Below are positions 1 to 8,344 of a stretch of 46,708 nt of DNA, piece by piece. Positions within the stretch are counted from its first letter, which is position 1; every line of letters begins with the position of its first letter. The notes beneath the pieces are model-generated. The model was not told the DNA's origin. It made no database searches and was given only the letters and a program-made list of their open reading frames with translations. Position numbers and translations under genes: made by a program. Source of the DNA: Burkholderiales bacterium (GTDB lineage Bacteria > Pseudomonadota > Gammaproteobacteria > Burkholderiales > Burkholderiaceae_C); assembly GCA_016195825.1 (NCBI GenBank), contig JACPYV010000021.1:1-46708 (forward strand). Reading direction: 5' to 3'.

Positions 1-2014
1 GCCCTTCGCGTCCCTCGCGTCCTTCACGTGCCGTGCGGCCCTCGCCGCCCCGGCCTTCGGCGCGCTGTTCGTCGCGTGCGGGGCGATCGCCGCCGCGTTC
101 GCCGCGCTCGCCGCGTTCACCACGCTCACCGCGTTCGCCGCGCCGGCCATCGCGCCCGCCGCGTCCACCCCTGCCGCCGCGCTCGCCGCGGCCATCCCGC
201 CCTTCGCGCGGTGCACCTGCCGCCGCTGCGGCGGGCGCTGCGGCCGGCGCTGCGGTCTCGGCATCCGCCGGTGCGCCACCGAACAGGCGCTTGACCCAGC
301 CGAAGAAGCCGGACCCGGCGGGTGCCGGTGCCGGCGCGGGCGCAGCCACCGGGGCCGGCGCCGCAACGGGCGCGACCGCGACCGGCTCGGGCCTGGGGAT
401 CGGCTGCGGCGCCGGCGTCTCGGGCAGGATGCCCTTGATGACCGGCTCCTGCTTGGCCTTGGCCTTCTCGCGCCGCGTGATGCCGACTTCCTCGTCGACG
501 TCGTCGATCATCGTGTAGCTGGCCTGCAGGTTCTCCAGCCGCGGGTCGTCGTGGCGCAGGCGCTCGAGGTGGTAGTTCGGCGTGTCGAGGTTCTTGTTCG
601 GCACCAGCAGCACGGTGACGCGCTGCTTCAGCTCGATCTTCGTGATCTCGGTGCGCTTCTCGTTGAGGAGGAACGAGGTCACCTCCACCGGCACCTGCAC
701 GTGCACGGCGGCGGTGTTGTCCTTCATCGACTCCTCCTGCACCATGCGCAGGATCTGCAGCGCCGACGACTCGGTGTCGCGGATGTGGCCGGTGCCGTTG
801 CAGCGCGGGCAGGTGATGTGGCTGCCTTCGCTGAGCGCCGGGCGCAGGCGCTGGCGGCTCAGCTCGAGCAGGCCGAACTTGGAGATCGAGCTGAACTGCA
901 CGCGCGCGCGGTCCTGGCGCAGCGCGTCGCGCAGCCGGGTCTCGACCTCGCGGCGGTTCTTGCTCTCCTCCATGTCGATGAAGTCGACGACGATCAGGCC
1001 GCCCAGGTCGCGCAGGCGCATCTGGCGGGCGATTTCGTCAGCGGCTTCGAGGTTGGTGCGGGTGGCCGTTTCCTCGATGTCGCCGCCACGGGTGGCGCGG
1101 GCCGAGTTGACGTCCACCGACACCAGGGCTTCGGTGTGGTCGATGACGATGGCGCCGCCCGAGGGCAGGTTCACCGTGCGGCTGTGGGCCGTCTCGATCT
1201 GGTGCTCGATCTGGAAGCGGCTGAACAGCGGCGCGTCGTCACGGTAGCGCTTCACGCGATGGCCCTGGTCGGGCATCACGTGGTTCATGAACTGGTGGGC
1301 CTGCTCGAACAGGTCGTCCGTGTCGATCAGGATCTCGCCGATGTCCGACGTGAAGTAGTCGCGGATCGCGCGGATCACGAGCGACGACTCCTGGTAGATC
1401 AGGTAGGCGCCCTTGCCGCCCTTGGCCGCGTCATCGATCGCGGTCCAGAGCTTGAGCATGTAGTTCAAGTCCCACTGCAGCTCGGGCGCGGTGCGGCCGA
1501 TACCGGCGGTGCGCGCGATCAGGGACATGCCCTTGGGGTACTCGAGCTGGTCGAGGTTTTCCTTCAGCTCTTCGCGGTCCTCGCCCTCGATGCGACGGCT
1601 CACGCCACCGCCGCGCGGGTTGTTGGGCATCAGCACCAGGTAGCGGCCGGCCAGCGACACGAAGGTCGTCAGCGCCGCGCCCTTGTTGCCGCGCTCTTCC
1701 TTCTCGACCTGGACCAGCAGTTCCTGGCCTTCCTTGATCGCGTCCTTGATGGTCGCGTTCTTGACGTCGGTGCCTTCGCGGAAGAACTGGCGCGAGATTT
1801 CCTTGAACGGCAGGAAGCCGTGGCGATCCTCGCCGTAGTCGACGAAGCAGGCTTCGAGCGAGGGCTCGACCCGTGTCACGACGGCCTTGTAGATGTTGCC
1901 CTTGCGCTGCTCGCGGCCTTCGATTTCGGTCTCGAAGTCCAGCAGCTTCTGGCCATCAACGATTGCGAGGCGCCGCTCTTCCGGCTGCGTCGCATTGATC
2001 AGCATGCGTTTCAT
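1..2014 (-). CDS. rne: Ribonuclease E, 3'-truncated by the window edge
   Basis: Endoribonuclease that cleaves AU-rich single-stranded RNA, matures rRNA and tRNA, and scaffolds the RNA degradosome at the inner membrane. The frame from ATG at 2014 begins [17 protein letters not shown], the usual RNase E start. The S1 RNA-binding region lies at about residues 37-120. The catalytic aspartates are D301 (in [14 protein letters not shown]) and D344 (in IVVDFIDM), and the Zn-link is C402-P-R-C405; these match E. coli D303, D346, C404 and C407 almost residue for residue. After about residue 510 the protein becomes Pro/Ala-rich and then Arg/Gly-rich (repeated GER and GRDGR), the disordered degradosome and RNA-binding tail. 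The frame is still open at base 1, so the C-terminus is missing. It is divergent from rluC, the same arrangement as in E. coli. Confidence 0.97.
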   Translation of the reverse strand, partial: MKRMLINATQPEERRLAIVDGQKLLDFETEIEGREQRKGNIYKAVVTRVEPSLEACFVDYGEDRHGFLPFKEISRQFFREGTDVKNATIKDAIKEGQELLVQVEKEERGNKGAALTTFVSLAGRYLVLMPNNPRGGGVSRRIEGEDREELKENLDQLEYPKGMSLIARTAGIGRTAPELQWDLNYMLKLWTAIDDAAKGGKGAYLIYQESSLVIRAIRDYFTSDIGEILIDTDDLFEQAHQFMNHVMPDQGHRVKRYRDDAPLFSRFQIEHQIETAHSRTVNLPSGGAIVIDHTEALVSVDVNSARATRGGDIEETATRTNLEAADEIARQMRLRDLGGLIVVDFIDMEESKNRREVETRLRDALRQDRARVQFSSISKFGLLELSRQRLRPALSEGSHITCPRCNGTGHIRDTESSALQILRMVQEESMKDNTAAVHVQVPVEVTSFLLNEKRTEITKIELKQRVTVLLVPNKNLDTPNYHLERLRHDDPRLENLQASYTMIDDVDEEVGITRREKAKAKQEPVIKGILPETPAPQPIPRPEPVAVAPVAAPAPVAAPAPAPAPAGSGFFGWVKRLFGGAPADAETAAPAAAPAAAAAGAPREGRDGRGERGGRGGRGGRDGRRGERGERGERGERGERGGDRPARDEQRAEGRGGEGRTAREGREGREG

Positions 2015-2663
2015 GTCATCTCCTCGCGCGCCGGGCTGGCATCAAGCCGCCTCAAAACGCGCACGTTCATCACGCCGCCAAGCTCAGCACTTGGCAGCAT
2101 CCAGATGCACGGGCGACGAGAAGAACCGAGGAAGGAATCGCCCTGGACCGAAAGCGCAGCCGACCGGGGGGTCAGCGTGCAGTCGGCGTTGGCGCGTGCG
2201 CCGCAGCAGCTGTCACACGAGCCGAGCCGCCGGCTCCCGCGCGCACCCGCCCAGCCAAAGGCCGGGGCAGGGCGGCCACACCGGCATCAAGCCGGGGCCG
2301 CAGGGGTGCGTGTGGGGGGAGGGGCATGCTCATCTGCGTGGGCTGCTGGACGCTGGTGACAGTGCGCTTGACCGTGAGGCCGGGCGTTCTGTCGCCATGG
2401 AAACCTTGTTGTCTGCGGGCGCCGTGTGCCTTGAAAACAATCAAGGGCAGCGGGGCTCGCGGGTTCTTGTGTCATCGCTCTGCCGCGTCTGTCAGCGGGC
2501 CGTCCACTCACTCGGGGAGGGAACCTGCCGGCCATCGTTCGCGTTGCATCGCCTGTGGCCGCCGGGGCTTTGCCCCGCCGGCCACACGTTACCGCCGCTA
2601 AAATCAAACAAATCAAATACTTACGGCAGCAACGTGGTGAAAAGGATTATAGGGGCAGGCCAA
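2015..2663. promoter_or_regulatory. Long divergent rne/rluC regulatory region
   Basis: About 650 bases separate the two divergent starts, and no convincing gene lies between them. The part next to rne (about 2015-2595) is GC-rich and would be its 5' untranslated leader; rne leaders in enterobacteria are long and mediate autoregulation by RNase E. The only AT-rich stretch is about 2600-2650, with the near-direct repeat AAATCAAAC/AAATCAAAT at 2601-2617, so the divergent promoters are most likely here. Exact -35/-10 boxes were not assigned. Autoregulation is inferred from the family and the leader length. Confidence 0.5.
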
Positions 2664-3632
2664 GTGCCGCCCGACACCACGCAAACCCCCACGGCGTCAG
2701 CTGCGGCGCCGGCGGTCCGACGGGTCACGGTGGACGAGGGTTCCGCTGGTCAGCGGCTGGACAATTTCCTTCTGCGCGAGCTCAAGGGCGTGCCCAAGAC
2801 CCATGTCTACCGGGTCATCCGGGCCGGGGAAGTGCGGGTCAACAAGGGCCGTGCCCACGCCGACACCCGCCTCGAGATCGGCGACGAGGTGCGCATCCCG
2901 CCCGTGCGCCTGCCCGAGCGCCCTGTCCAGCCCGAGGCGCCGGCGCGCGAATTCCCGGTCGTCTTCGAGGACGAGCACCTGCTGGTCATCGACAAGCCGG
3001 CCGGCGTGGCCGTGCATGGGGGCTCGGGCGTCAGCTACGGCGTCATCGAGGCACTGCGCCGTTCGCGACCCACCGCCAAGTTCCTGGAGCTGGTGCACCG
3101 GCTCGACAAGGAAACCTCCGGCCTCTTGATGATCGCCAAGAAGCGCAGCGCGCTCGTCAACCTTCAGGACCAACTGCGCGACCGCGAGACCGGCAAGACC
3201 TACGCGGCCCTGGTCTGGGGCGACTGGCCGGCCAAGCTCAAGGTCATCGACGTGCCGCTGGTGAAGTTCGTCGGCAGCGACGGCGAGCGCTGGGTCAGGC
3301 CGGGCAAGCTGGAAGAGCCCGAGGCCAAGCGCTCGATCAGCCTCGTCAAGGTCGTCCAGAGGACACCTCAGTTCAGCCTGCTCGACGTGACCATCAAGAC
3401 CGGCCGCACCCACCAGATCCGCGTCCACCTGCAACAGGCCGGCCATGCCATCGTGGGCGACCCCAAGTACGGCGACTTCGAACGCAACCGGGAGCTGGCG
3501 CGCGGGCCGGCAAAGTTCGACCGGATGTTCCTGCACGCGCGGCGGCTGCAATTCACCCACCCGGCCACCGCGGTCGAGATGGCGCTGGAGGCACCGCTGC
3601 CACCCGAATGTGAGAAGCTGACGAAAGCATGA
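2664..3632 (+). CDS. rluC: 23S rRNA pseudouridine synthase RluC
   Basis: Isomerises uridines in 23S rRNA (955, 2504 and 2580 in E. coli numbering) to pseudouridine. The protein has about 322 residues; E. coli RluC has 319. An N-terminal S4 RNA-binding domain covers about residues 27-85 (GQRLDNFL...VYRVIRAGEVRVN). The RluA-type catalytic domain follows, with the signature HRLDKETSGLL and catalytic D148. Further family motifs are KTYAALVWG and TGRTHQIRVHLQ. The frame is open far upstream. I chose GTG at 2664 because AGGGG at 2651-2655 is a well-placed ribosome site; GTG at 2634 or 2637 is also possible and would add 9-10 residues. Its last four bases overlap the next gene. Confidence 0.95.
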   Translation: MPPDTTQTPTASAAAPAVRRVTVDEGSAGQRLDNFLLRELKGVPKTHVYRVIRAGEVRVNKGRAHADTRLEIGDEVRIPPVRLPERPVQPEAPAREFPVVFEDEHLLVIDKPAGVAVHGGSGVSYGVIEALRRSRPTAKFLELVHRLDKETSGLLMIAKKRSALVNLQDQLRDRETGKTYAALVWGDWPAKLKVIDVPLVKFVGSDGERWVRPGKLEEPEAKRSISLVKVVQRTPQFSLLDVTIKTGRTHQIRVHLQQAGHAIVGDPKYGDFERNRELARGPAKFDRMFLHARRLQFTHPATAVEMALEAPLPPECEKLTKA

Positions 3633-4288
3633 GACCCCAACGTTTTGACCTGATCGCCTTCGACTGGGACGGCACCCTGTTCGACTCCACGGCGCTGATT
3701 GCCCGCTGCATCCAGCGTGCTGCCGTGGACATCGGCCTACCCGAGCCCGAGTTCGAGCGCGCCAAGTACGTCATCGGCCTGGGCCTGCGCGACGCGCTGG
3801 AGCATGCGGTCCCCGGCTTGCCCGAGGAGCGCTACCCCGAGCTGGGCCTGCGCTACCGGCACCACTACCTGGCGTCCGAGCATGAGCTGGCATTGTTCGA
3901 AGGCAGCCTGGAAATGCTGCAGGCCCTGAAGGCCCGCCACCACTGGCTGGCGGTGGCCACCGGCAAGAACCGTGTGGGCCTGGACCGGGTGCTGGCGTCG
4001 TCCGAGCTGACGCAGATGTTCGACGGCACGCGCACGGCCGACCAGACGCGCTCCAAGCCTCACCCGCAGATGCTGCTGGAGTTGATGCGCGAGTTCGGCG
4101 TGGAGCCGGAGCGAACGCTGATGATCGGCGACACCACGCACGACCTGCAGCTGGCGGCCAACGCGGGCACGCCCTGCGTCGCGGTCAGCTTCGGTGCGCA
4201 CGACCACGAGACCTTTGCCGAGTTCAACCCGCTGTTCGTCGCCCACTCGACGCGAGAGCTGCACGACTGGCTGATCCAGCATGCCTGA
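3629..4288 (+). CDS. HAD-family phosphatase, phosphoglycolate-phosphatase-like
   Basis: Predicted cytoplasmic hydrolase of small phosphate esters, 219 residues, type I HAD with an alpha-helical cap. Motif I is FDWDGTLFDS with nucleophile D12 and acid/base D14. Motif II is the Thr in VATGKNR. Motif III is the Lys in SKPHPQ, and motif IV is IGDTTHD, which binds Mg2+. The ATG overlaps the rluC stop as ATGA, and its 3' end overlaps the Rieske gene by 8 bases, so the genes are translationally coupled. Homologues next to rluC in related genomes are usually annotated as phosphoglycolate phosphatase-like (gph family). The substrate cannot be decided from sequence, so no gene symbol is given. Confidence 0.92.
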   Translation: MRPQRFDLIAFDWDGTLFDSTALIARCIQRAAVDIGLPEPEFERAKYVIGLGLRDALEHAVPGLPEERYPELGLRYRHHYLASEHELALFEGSLEMLQALKARHHWLAVATGKNRVGLDRVLASSELTQMFDGTRTADQTRSKPHPQMLLELMREFGVEPERTLMIGDTTHDLQLAANAGTPCVAVSFGAHDHETFAEFNPLFVAHSTRELHDWLIQHA

Positions 4289-4667
4289 GCAGGACACCGT
4301 GCCGGCGCAGCGGCTGTGCGCCTCGGCCGAGCTGCAGGAGCGTGGCAAGGCTGTCAGTTTCGACGTCATCCAGTGGCGCGAGCCGGTGCGGGCCTTCGCG
4401 CTGCGCTTCGACGGCCAGGCTGTCGCCTACCTGAACCGCTGCGCCCATGTGCCCGCCGAGATGGACTGGCAGGAAGGCGAGTTCCTGGACAACGACAAGC
4501 GCTTCATCATGTGCAGCATCCATGGTGCCGTGTATGACCCGTTGACCGGCCAATGCCTGATGGGCCCCTGCAACCGCGGGCGGCTTACCAAGATCGAACT
4601 GACCGAGCGCGACGGTGAGGTGTACTGGCACCCGACGCGCGACACCAAACCCGCTTTCGAAGACTGA
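4281..4667 (+). CDS. Rieske [2Fe-2S] ferredoxin-like protein
   Basis: A stand-alone Rieske domain of 128 residues with no signal peptide or membrane segment, so probably a cytoplasmic electron-transfer protein. The two cluster-binding boxes are complete: C54-A-H56 in NRCAHVP and C78-SI-H81 in MCSIHGAVYDP. They are followed by the typical GxC-x-GPC loop (GQCLMGPC). It overlaps the HAD phosphatase by 8 bases and is followed by the S49 peptidase after 1 base. No oxygenase or reductase partner is adjacent, so its redox partner is unknown. The position between a phosphatase and SppA appears to be a conserved Burkholderiales arrangement, which I recall and have not checked. Confidence 0.93.
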   Translation: MPEQDTVPAQRLCASAELQERGKAVSFDVIQWREPVRAFALRFDGQAVAYLNRCAHVPAEMDWQEGEFLDNDKRFIMCSIHGAVYDPLTGQCLMGPCNRGRLTKIELTERDGEVYWHPTRDTKPAFED

Positions 4668-4668
4668 C

Positions 4669-5655
4669 ATGAGCACCCCTGACGACACCTTGCCGCCGCC
4701 GATACCCGAACCCGTGGGCGTGCCGCCCCTCCTGGCCCAGCACGAACCGCTGCTGGCTCAGTTGGCGCGCGACTTCCTTCGCGAGCGGCGCCTTGAGCGG
4801 CGCTGGCGCACGATGTTTCGGCTGTTTTGGCTGACGCTCGCGGCGCTGCTGATTTACACGCTGTGGCTGCAGGGACGGCATGTGACGCCTTCGGCCACGC
4901 CGCACACGGCGCTGGTCGAGGTGCGCGGCGAGATCGCCGCCGACACCGAGGCCAGCGCCGAGCTGCTGCTGGCTGCGCTGAAGGATGCCTTCAAGGACGA
5001 TGCGGCCCAGGCCGTCGTGTTGCGCATCAACTCGCCCGGCGGCAGCCCTGTGCAAGCAGGCATCGTCTACGACGAGATCAAGCGGCTGAAGAAGCAGTAC
5101 GACAAGCCGGTCTATGCGGTCGTCGAGGAGATGTGCGCATCCGGCGCGTACTACATCGCCGCGGCGGCGGACGAGATCTACGTCGACAAGGCCTCTATCG
5201 TCGGCTCCATCGGCGTGCTGATGGACGGCTTCGGCTTCACCGGGCTGATGGAGAAGGTCGGCGTGGAGCGCCGCCTGCTCACCGCTGGCGAGAACAAGGG
5301 CATGTTGGACCCCTTCAGCCCCGTGAGCGCCAAGCAGCGCGGCTATGCCCAGGCCATGCTGGACCAGATCCACCAGCAGTTCATCGCTGTCGTGCGCGAG
5401 GGCCGCGGCGAGCGACTGAAGGAGACGCCCGAGACCTTCTCGGGCCTGTTCTGGAACGGCGAGCAGGCCGTCAAGCTGGGCCTGGCCGACCACTTCGGCA
5501 ATCTGGACTTCGTCGCCCGCGAGGTGGTCAAGGCCGAGGACGTCATTGACTACACGCCCAAGGACAACGTCGCGGAGCGGCTGGCCAAGCGGTTCGGCGC
5601 ATCCATCGGCGCTGGTGCGGTGAAGGCGCTGCGCGAACTCGCGCCCATCCGCTGA
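4669..5655 (+). CDS. S49 signal peptide peptidase, SppA/SohB-like
   Basis: Membrane-anchored serine protease that degrades cleaved signal peptides and other membrane-released peptides in the periplasm. The protein has 328 residues: a Pro-rich cytoplasmic N-terminus, one membrane segment at about residues 45-63 (MFRLFWLTLAALLIYTLWL), then a single S49 domain. The Ser/Lys dyad is visible: S158 in EMCASGAYYIA and K210 in GENKGMLDPF. Their 52-residue spacing equals that of Bacillus SppA (S147/K199). This is the short single-domain form and not the 67 kDa E. coli form. ATG 4669 follows the Rieske stop by 1 base. It is the last gene of this operon and converges on the PEP-CTERM gene 41 bases away. 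Confidence 0.93.
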   Translation: MSTPDDTLPPPIPEPVGVPPLLAQHEPLLAQLARDFLRERRLERRWRTMFRLFWLTLAALLIYTLWLQGRHVTPSATPHTALVEVRGEIAADTEASAELLLAALKDAFKDDAAQAVVLRINSPGGSPVQAGIVYDEIKRLKKQYDKPVYAVVEEMCASGAYYIAAAADEIYVDKASIVGSIGVLMDGFGFTGLMEKVGVERRLLTAGENKGMLDPFSPVSAKQRGYAQAMLDQIHQQFIAVVREGRGERLKETPETFSGLFWNGEQAVKLGLADHFGNLDFVAREVVKAEDVIDYTPKDNVAERLAKRFGASIGAGAVKALRELAPIR

Positions 5656-5696
5656 TCGTCGTCAGTCGGTACTGCGGAGAGGGCGGGTCACCGAGC

Positions 5697-6770
5697 TCAA
5701 GCGACGCCATCGCCGCGACGCCTGCCGATGCGCAGGCCGGCGATCGCCGCCAGGCCGGCGCCGAACAGCACCATGGGTGCGGGCTCGGGCACGGCTGACA
5801 CCGTCCAGCCGATCACGTCCAGTGCCAGCAAGTCGGCCGCCGTGATGCGCGAGTCGGCCACGCCGGCCTGGATGTAGGGTGCCATCGCCCCGATGCTGCG
5901 GCCGTCCTTCCAGTGGCTGGCCTGCGCACCATCGCCATGCACTTCGCCTTCGGCAAACTCCGGTCCCATCGTGAGTCCTCCGTTGACGGAGAGGTACTTC
6001 TGCCGAGCGTCAGCGGTGAAGTCGATCACGTGTGATGCCGCGCTGAGGCTGGAGTAGCGGAACAGGTCCAGCGGCGTGACACCCGTGAACGAGCCGGCAG
6101 GGCGCAGCGTGCCGGCCACATCCAGGGAGTCGACGCCGCTGACGAAGCCCAGGGCATGCCCGATCTCGTGCCGCACGATGCCCACGAAGTCGAATGTGCC
6201 CGGCGTGATGCCGTCGCTCGGGTCGTAGTCGTACGCGTAGCGGGTGCTGATGTCGATGCGCGCGTCGCAGGCGGCCGCGCAGCCGGGGGACTCGTTGCCC
6301 TGGAATTGCAGGCCGAGCGCGCGTGCATTGGCTGCGCTCATGTGGACCGTCGCCGGGTTGTGGTCGACGTAGGGCGTGGCTGACCCGGCGCCGGCGGGGT
6401 TGTCGGCCGTGAGGTTGATCAGCCGGCCGAAGTTGGCGCTGCCGGGCAAGCTGGCCACGGCGAGGGCATCCGCAGCGCTGGTGCTCCCCTGGGCCAGACG
6501 GCTGCGGAGATCGCTGTAATACATGTCGATGTACATCGATTTCGTCGTGCCGAGCACGCCGGAACTCAACCGCAGGCCGGACTCGAAGTTCAGCGTCAGT
6601 GTGACGTCGGTCGTGATGACCGATGTCCATTGCGCACCTGCCACGCGGATCGCTTGCTGTGCCTGCTCGCTGGTACCAGGGAGAAAGGTGTAGTTGATCG
6701 TGAGCGCGGGGGATGCGCTGGCCGCAGCGAGGGTTGCGAGGGCGATGGCAAGTCTGGCGAGGGTGGGCAT
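5697..6770 (-). CDS. PEP-CTERM metalloprotease (NF038122-like)
   Basis: Secreted zinc metalloprotease with a PEP-CTERM sorting tail, 357 residues. A signal peptide covers residues 1 to about 22 (MPTLARLAIALATLAAASAS). The zinc site is H201-E-I-G-H205-ALGF, a metzincin-like HExxHxxGF motif preceded by TFDFVGIVR. The C-terminus has VPEPAPMVLFGAGLAAIAG and then RRR, which is the PEP motif, hydrophobic helix and basic tail cut by exosortase. An upstream in-frame extension exists, but ATG 6770 sits directly before the signal peptide with AAGG upstream. This class of exported protein belongs to the exosortase/EPS system, whose genes are not in the window. The family name is from recall of the NF038122 pattern and is less certain than the fold. 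Confidence 0.9.
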   Translation of the reverse strand: MPTLARLAIALATLAAASASPALTINYTFLPGTSEQAQQAIRVAGAQWTSVITTDVTLTLNFESGLRLSSGVLGTTKSMYIDMYYSDLRSRLAQGSTSAADALAVASLPGSANFGRLINLTADNPAGAGSATPYVDHNPATVHMSAANARALGLQFQGNESPGCAAACDARIDISTRYAYDYDPSDGITPGTFDFVGIVRHEIGHALGFVSGVDSLDVAGTLRPAGSFTGVTPLDLFRYSSLSAASHVIDFTADARQKYLSVNGGLTMGPEFAEGEVHGDGAQASHWKDGRSIGAMAPYIQAGVADSRITAADLLALDVIGWTVSAVPEPAPMVLFGAGLAAIAGLRIGRRRGDGVA

Positions 6771-6904
6771 GGAGAACCTTTGAGGTTGAGGCGCCTGGGC
6801 CACGATCCTCGGTGGGCGCGTTTGCCTGGAGCAATACCGCACAGGCGGTATTGGGGCGGGGATGCCAGGCCCACAAAATGGCGCCCCAATCACCGGACCG
6901 TTCG

Positions 6905-7615
6905 ATGCCCCCCACGCCTGCGCCGCGCGAAAACCAGGTCTTCTTCTGGGCGCACAGCCTGCTGCTGTGCGTCGTGCTCATCGGCTTCGGGCGCAGCTTC
7001 TTCCTGCGGCCGCTGTTTCTTCAGTCCCCGTTGCCGTCCCTGCTGATGCTTCATGGCGCAGCGCTGACGCTGTGGTTCGCGCTCACCGTGCAGCAGGCCT
7101 GGGCGGCCCGCACCCGGCGCACGTCCTGGCACGCGCGTGCGGCGTGGTTGGCGGTGCCGGTGCTGATTGGCGTCGTCGTGAGCGGCTTCTGGGTGAACAC
7201 AGCCCTGGCCCTGCAGATCACGTCCGACCAGGATCCGGAGAACATGTTCGTCTGGGCCAACTACATGAGCCTGTTGTCCTATGTCGTGCTTGTGGCCCTG
7301 GCGGTGGCAAAGCGCCGTCAGCTGGCTGCGCATCGGCGGCTCATGCTGTTTGCTTCCATCGCCATCATCGGGCCGGCATTCGCCCGATTCGCTTTCTGGC
7401 CCGTATTCGGGCTCGGCAAGCTGAGCCTGGTGCTGGCGCCCGCGTTTGCCGTCGCCGGCATGCTGGCCCTGGTCGTGATTGCGCTCGGCTACGACATCGT
7501 GACGCTGCGCAGACCACAGCCGGCGACCTGGGGCGGTCTGCTCGGCATCCTGCTGCCACTGGTCGCGGGGACGGCGGTGGCGTTGTCGGGCGCCGGGTTT
7601 GCGCTGCTGCATTGA
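6905..7615 (+). CDS. Small integral membrane protein, function unknown
   Basis: A 236-residue hydrophobic protein with about seven predicted membrane segments (among them FFWAHSLLLCVVLIGFG, LLMLHGAALTLWFALTV, AAWLAVPVLIGVVVSGFW, YMSLLSYVVLVALAVA, LVLAPAFAVAGMLALVVIAL and GLLGILLPLVAGTAVAL). It carries H and R residues between helices (LMLHG, AHRRLMLFAS). The AHRRLM segment resembles small membrane proteins sometimes linked to haem or quinone, but that is only a hint. I chose ATG 6905; an in-frame ATG at 6878 would add nine residues. It is divergent from the PEP-CTERM protease and lies 72 bases upstream of the response regulator, with which it could share a transcript. No function is claimed. 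Confidence 0.75.
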   Translation: MPPTPAPRENQVFFWAHSLLLCVVLIGFGRSFFLRPLFLQSPLPSLLMLHGAALTLWFALTVQQAWAARTRRTSWHARAAWLAVPVLIGVVVSGFWVNTALALQITSDQDPENMFVWANYMSLLSYVVLVALAVAKRRQLAAHRRLMLFASIAIIGPAFARFAFWPVFGLGKLSLVLAPAFAVAGMLALVVIALGYDIVTLRRPQPATWGGLLGILLPLVAGTAVALSGAGFALLH

Positions 7616-7687
7616 CGCGCCGGTGAAGCGCCTGCGTCCTCCCCAACCCGTGGTCCGGGTGCCCCTACAAAGCGTCCAGAATCAGCC

Positions 7688-8344
7688 ATGGTGACCCAGG
7701 TGTTGATCGTCGAGGACGAGCCCGAATTTCTGCTTCGGTTTTCTGAGGCCGTCACGGCAACCCCTTCGCTTGCGCTGCTGGGCGCGGTGGGCACCGGCGC
7801 CGAAGCGCTGGCACTGCTGGATGCCCGGGCGCCCGACGTGATGCTGCTCGACCTCGGCCTGCCGGACATGGACGGCGTGCAGGTCATCCGCCATGCGGCG
7901 CAGCATCAACCGCAGTGCGAAGTGCTGGTGGTCACGATGTTCGAGGACGACCAGCATGTGCTGCCCTGCATCGAGGCGGGGGCGACCGGCTATCTGCTCA
8001 AGGACGCCAGCGCCGAGCGGATCATTGCCGCCATCCATGAACTGCTGGCCGGTGGCTCGGCGATCAGTCCCAGCATCGCGCGGCGGGTGCTGGCATCGTT
8101 CCGTATCGGCGCCGGCAAGTCCGGTGGGGCCACCCAGGCGCCTGCCGATTCGCCCTTGTCCGAGCGCGAGACGGAGATCCTGCGCATGGTGGCCAAGGGC
8201 CTGAGCTTTGACGCCATCGGCGGCGTGCTGTGCATCTCCCCGCACACGGTCGTCGCCCACGTCAAGAAGATCTACCGCAAGCTGGCCGTGCATTCGCGCG
8301 GCGAGGCGGTCTTCGAGGCCAGCCAGCTCGGCCTGCTGAAATGA
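7688..8344 (+). CDS. NarL/FixJ-family response regulator
   Basis: Two-component output regulator that binds DNA once phosphorylated, 218 residues. The receiver domain covers about 1-120, with acidic pocket EDE at 9-11, phospho-acceptor D55 in MLLDLGLPDMDG, the switch Thr in VVTMFEDD, and Lys in YLLKDAS. The C-terminal LuxR-type helix-turn-helix is at about 150-212 (LSERETEILRMVAKGLS and ISPHTVVAHVKKIYRKL). The stop overlaps the kinase start as ATGA, so the pair is translationally coupled. Targets are unknown; the flanking PEP-CTERM genes are candidates by position only. Confidence 0.95.
   Translation: MVTQVLIVEDEPEFLLRFSEAVTATPSLALLGAVGTGAEALALLDARAPDVMLLDLGLPDMDGVQVIRHAAQHQPQCEVLVVTMFEDDQHVLPCIEAGATGYLLKDASAERIIAAIHELLAGGSAISPSIARRVLASFRIGAGKSGGATQAPADSPLSERETEILRMVAKGLSFDAIGGVLCISPHTVVAHVKKIYRKLAVHSRGEAVFEASQLGLLK

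Noticed and set aside
80..250. Short direct repeats at the left edge that look CRISPR- or satellite-like
   Set aside because: They encode the Arg/Gly-rich tail of RNase E; the unit is short and there are no spacers.
551..2359. A 602-codon plus-strand frame opposite rne
   Set aside because: It is the antisense shadow of RNase E, which has catalytic aspartates and a Zn-link at the right spacing; high GC leaves the opposite frame open.
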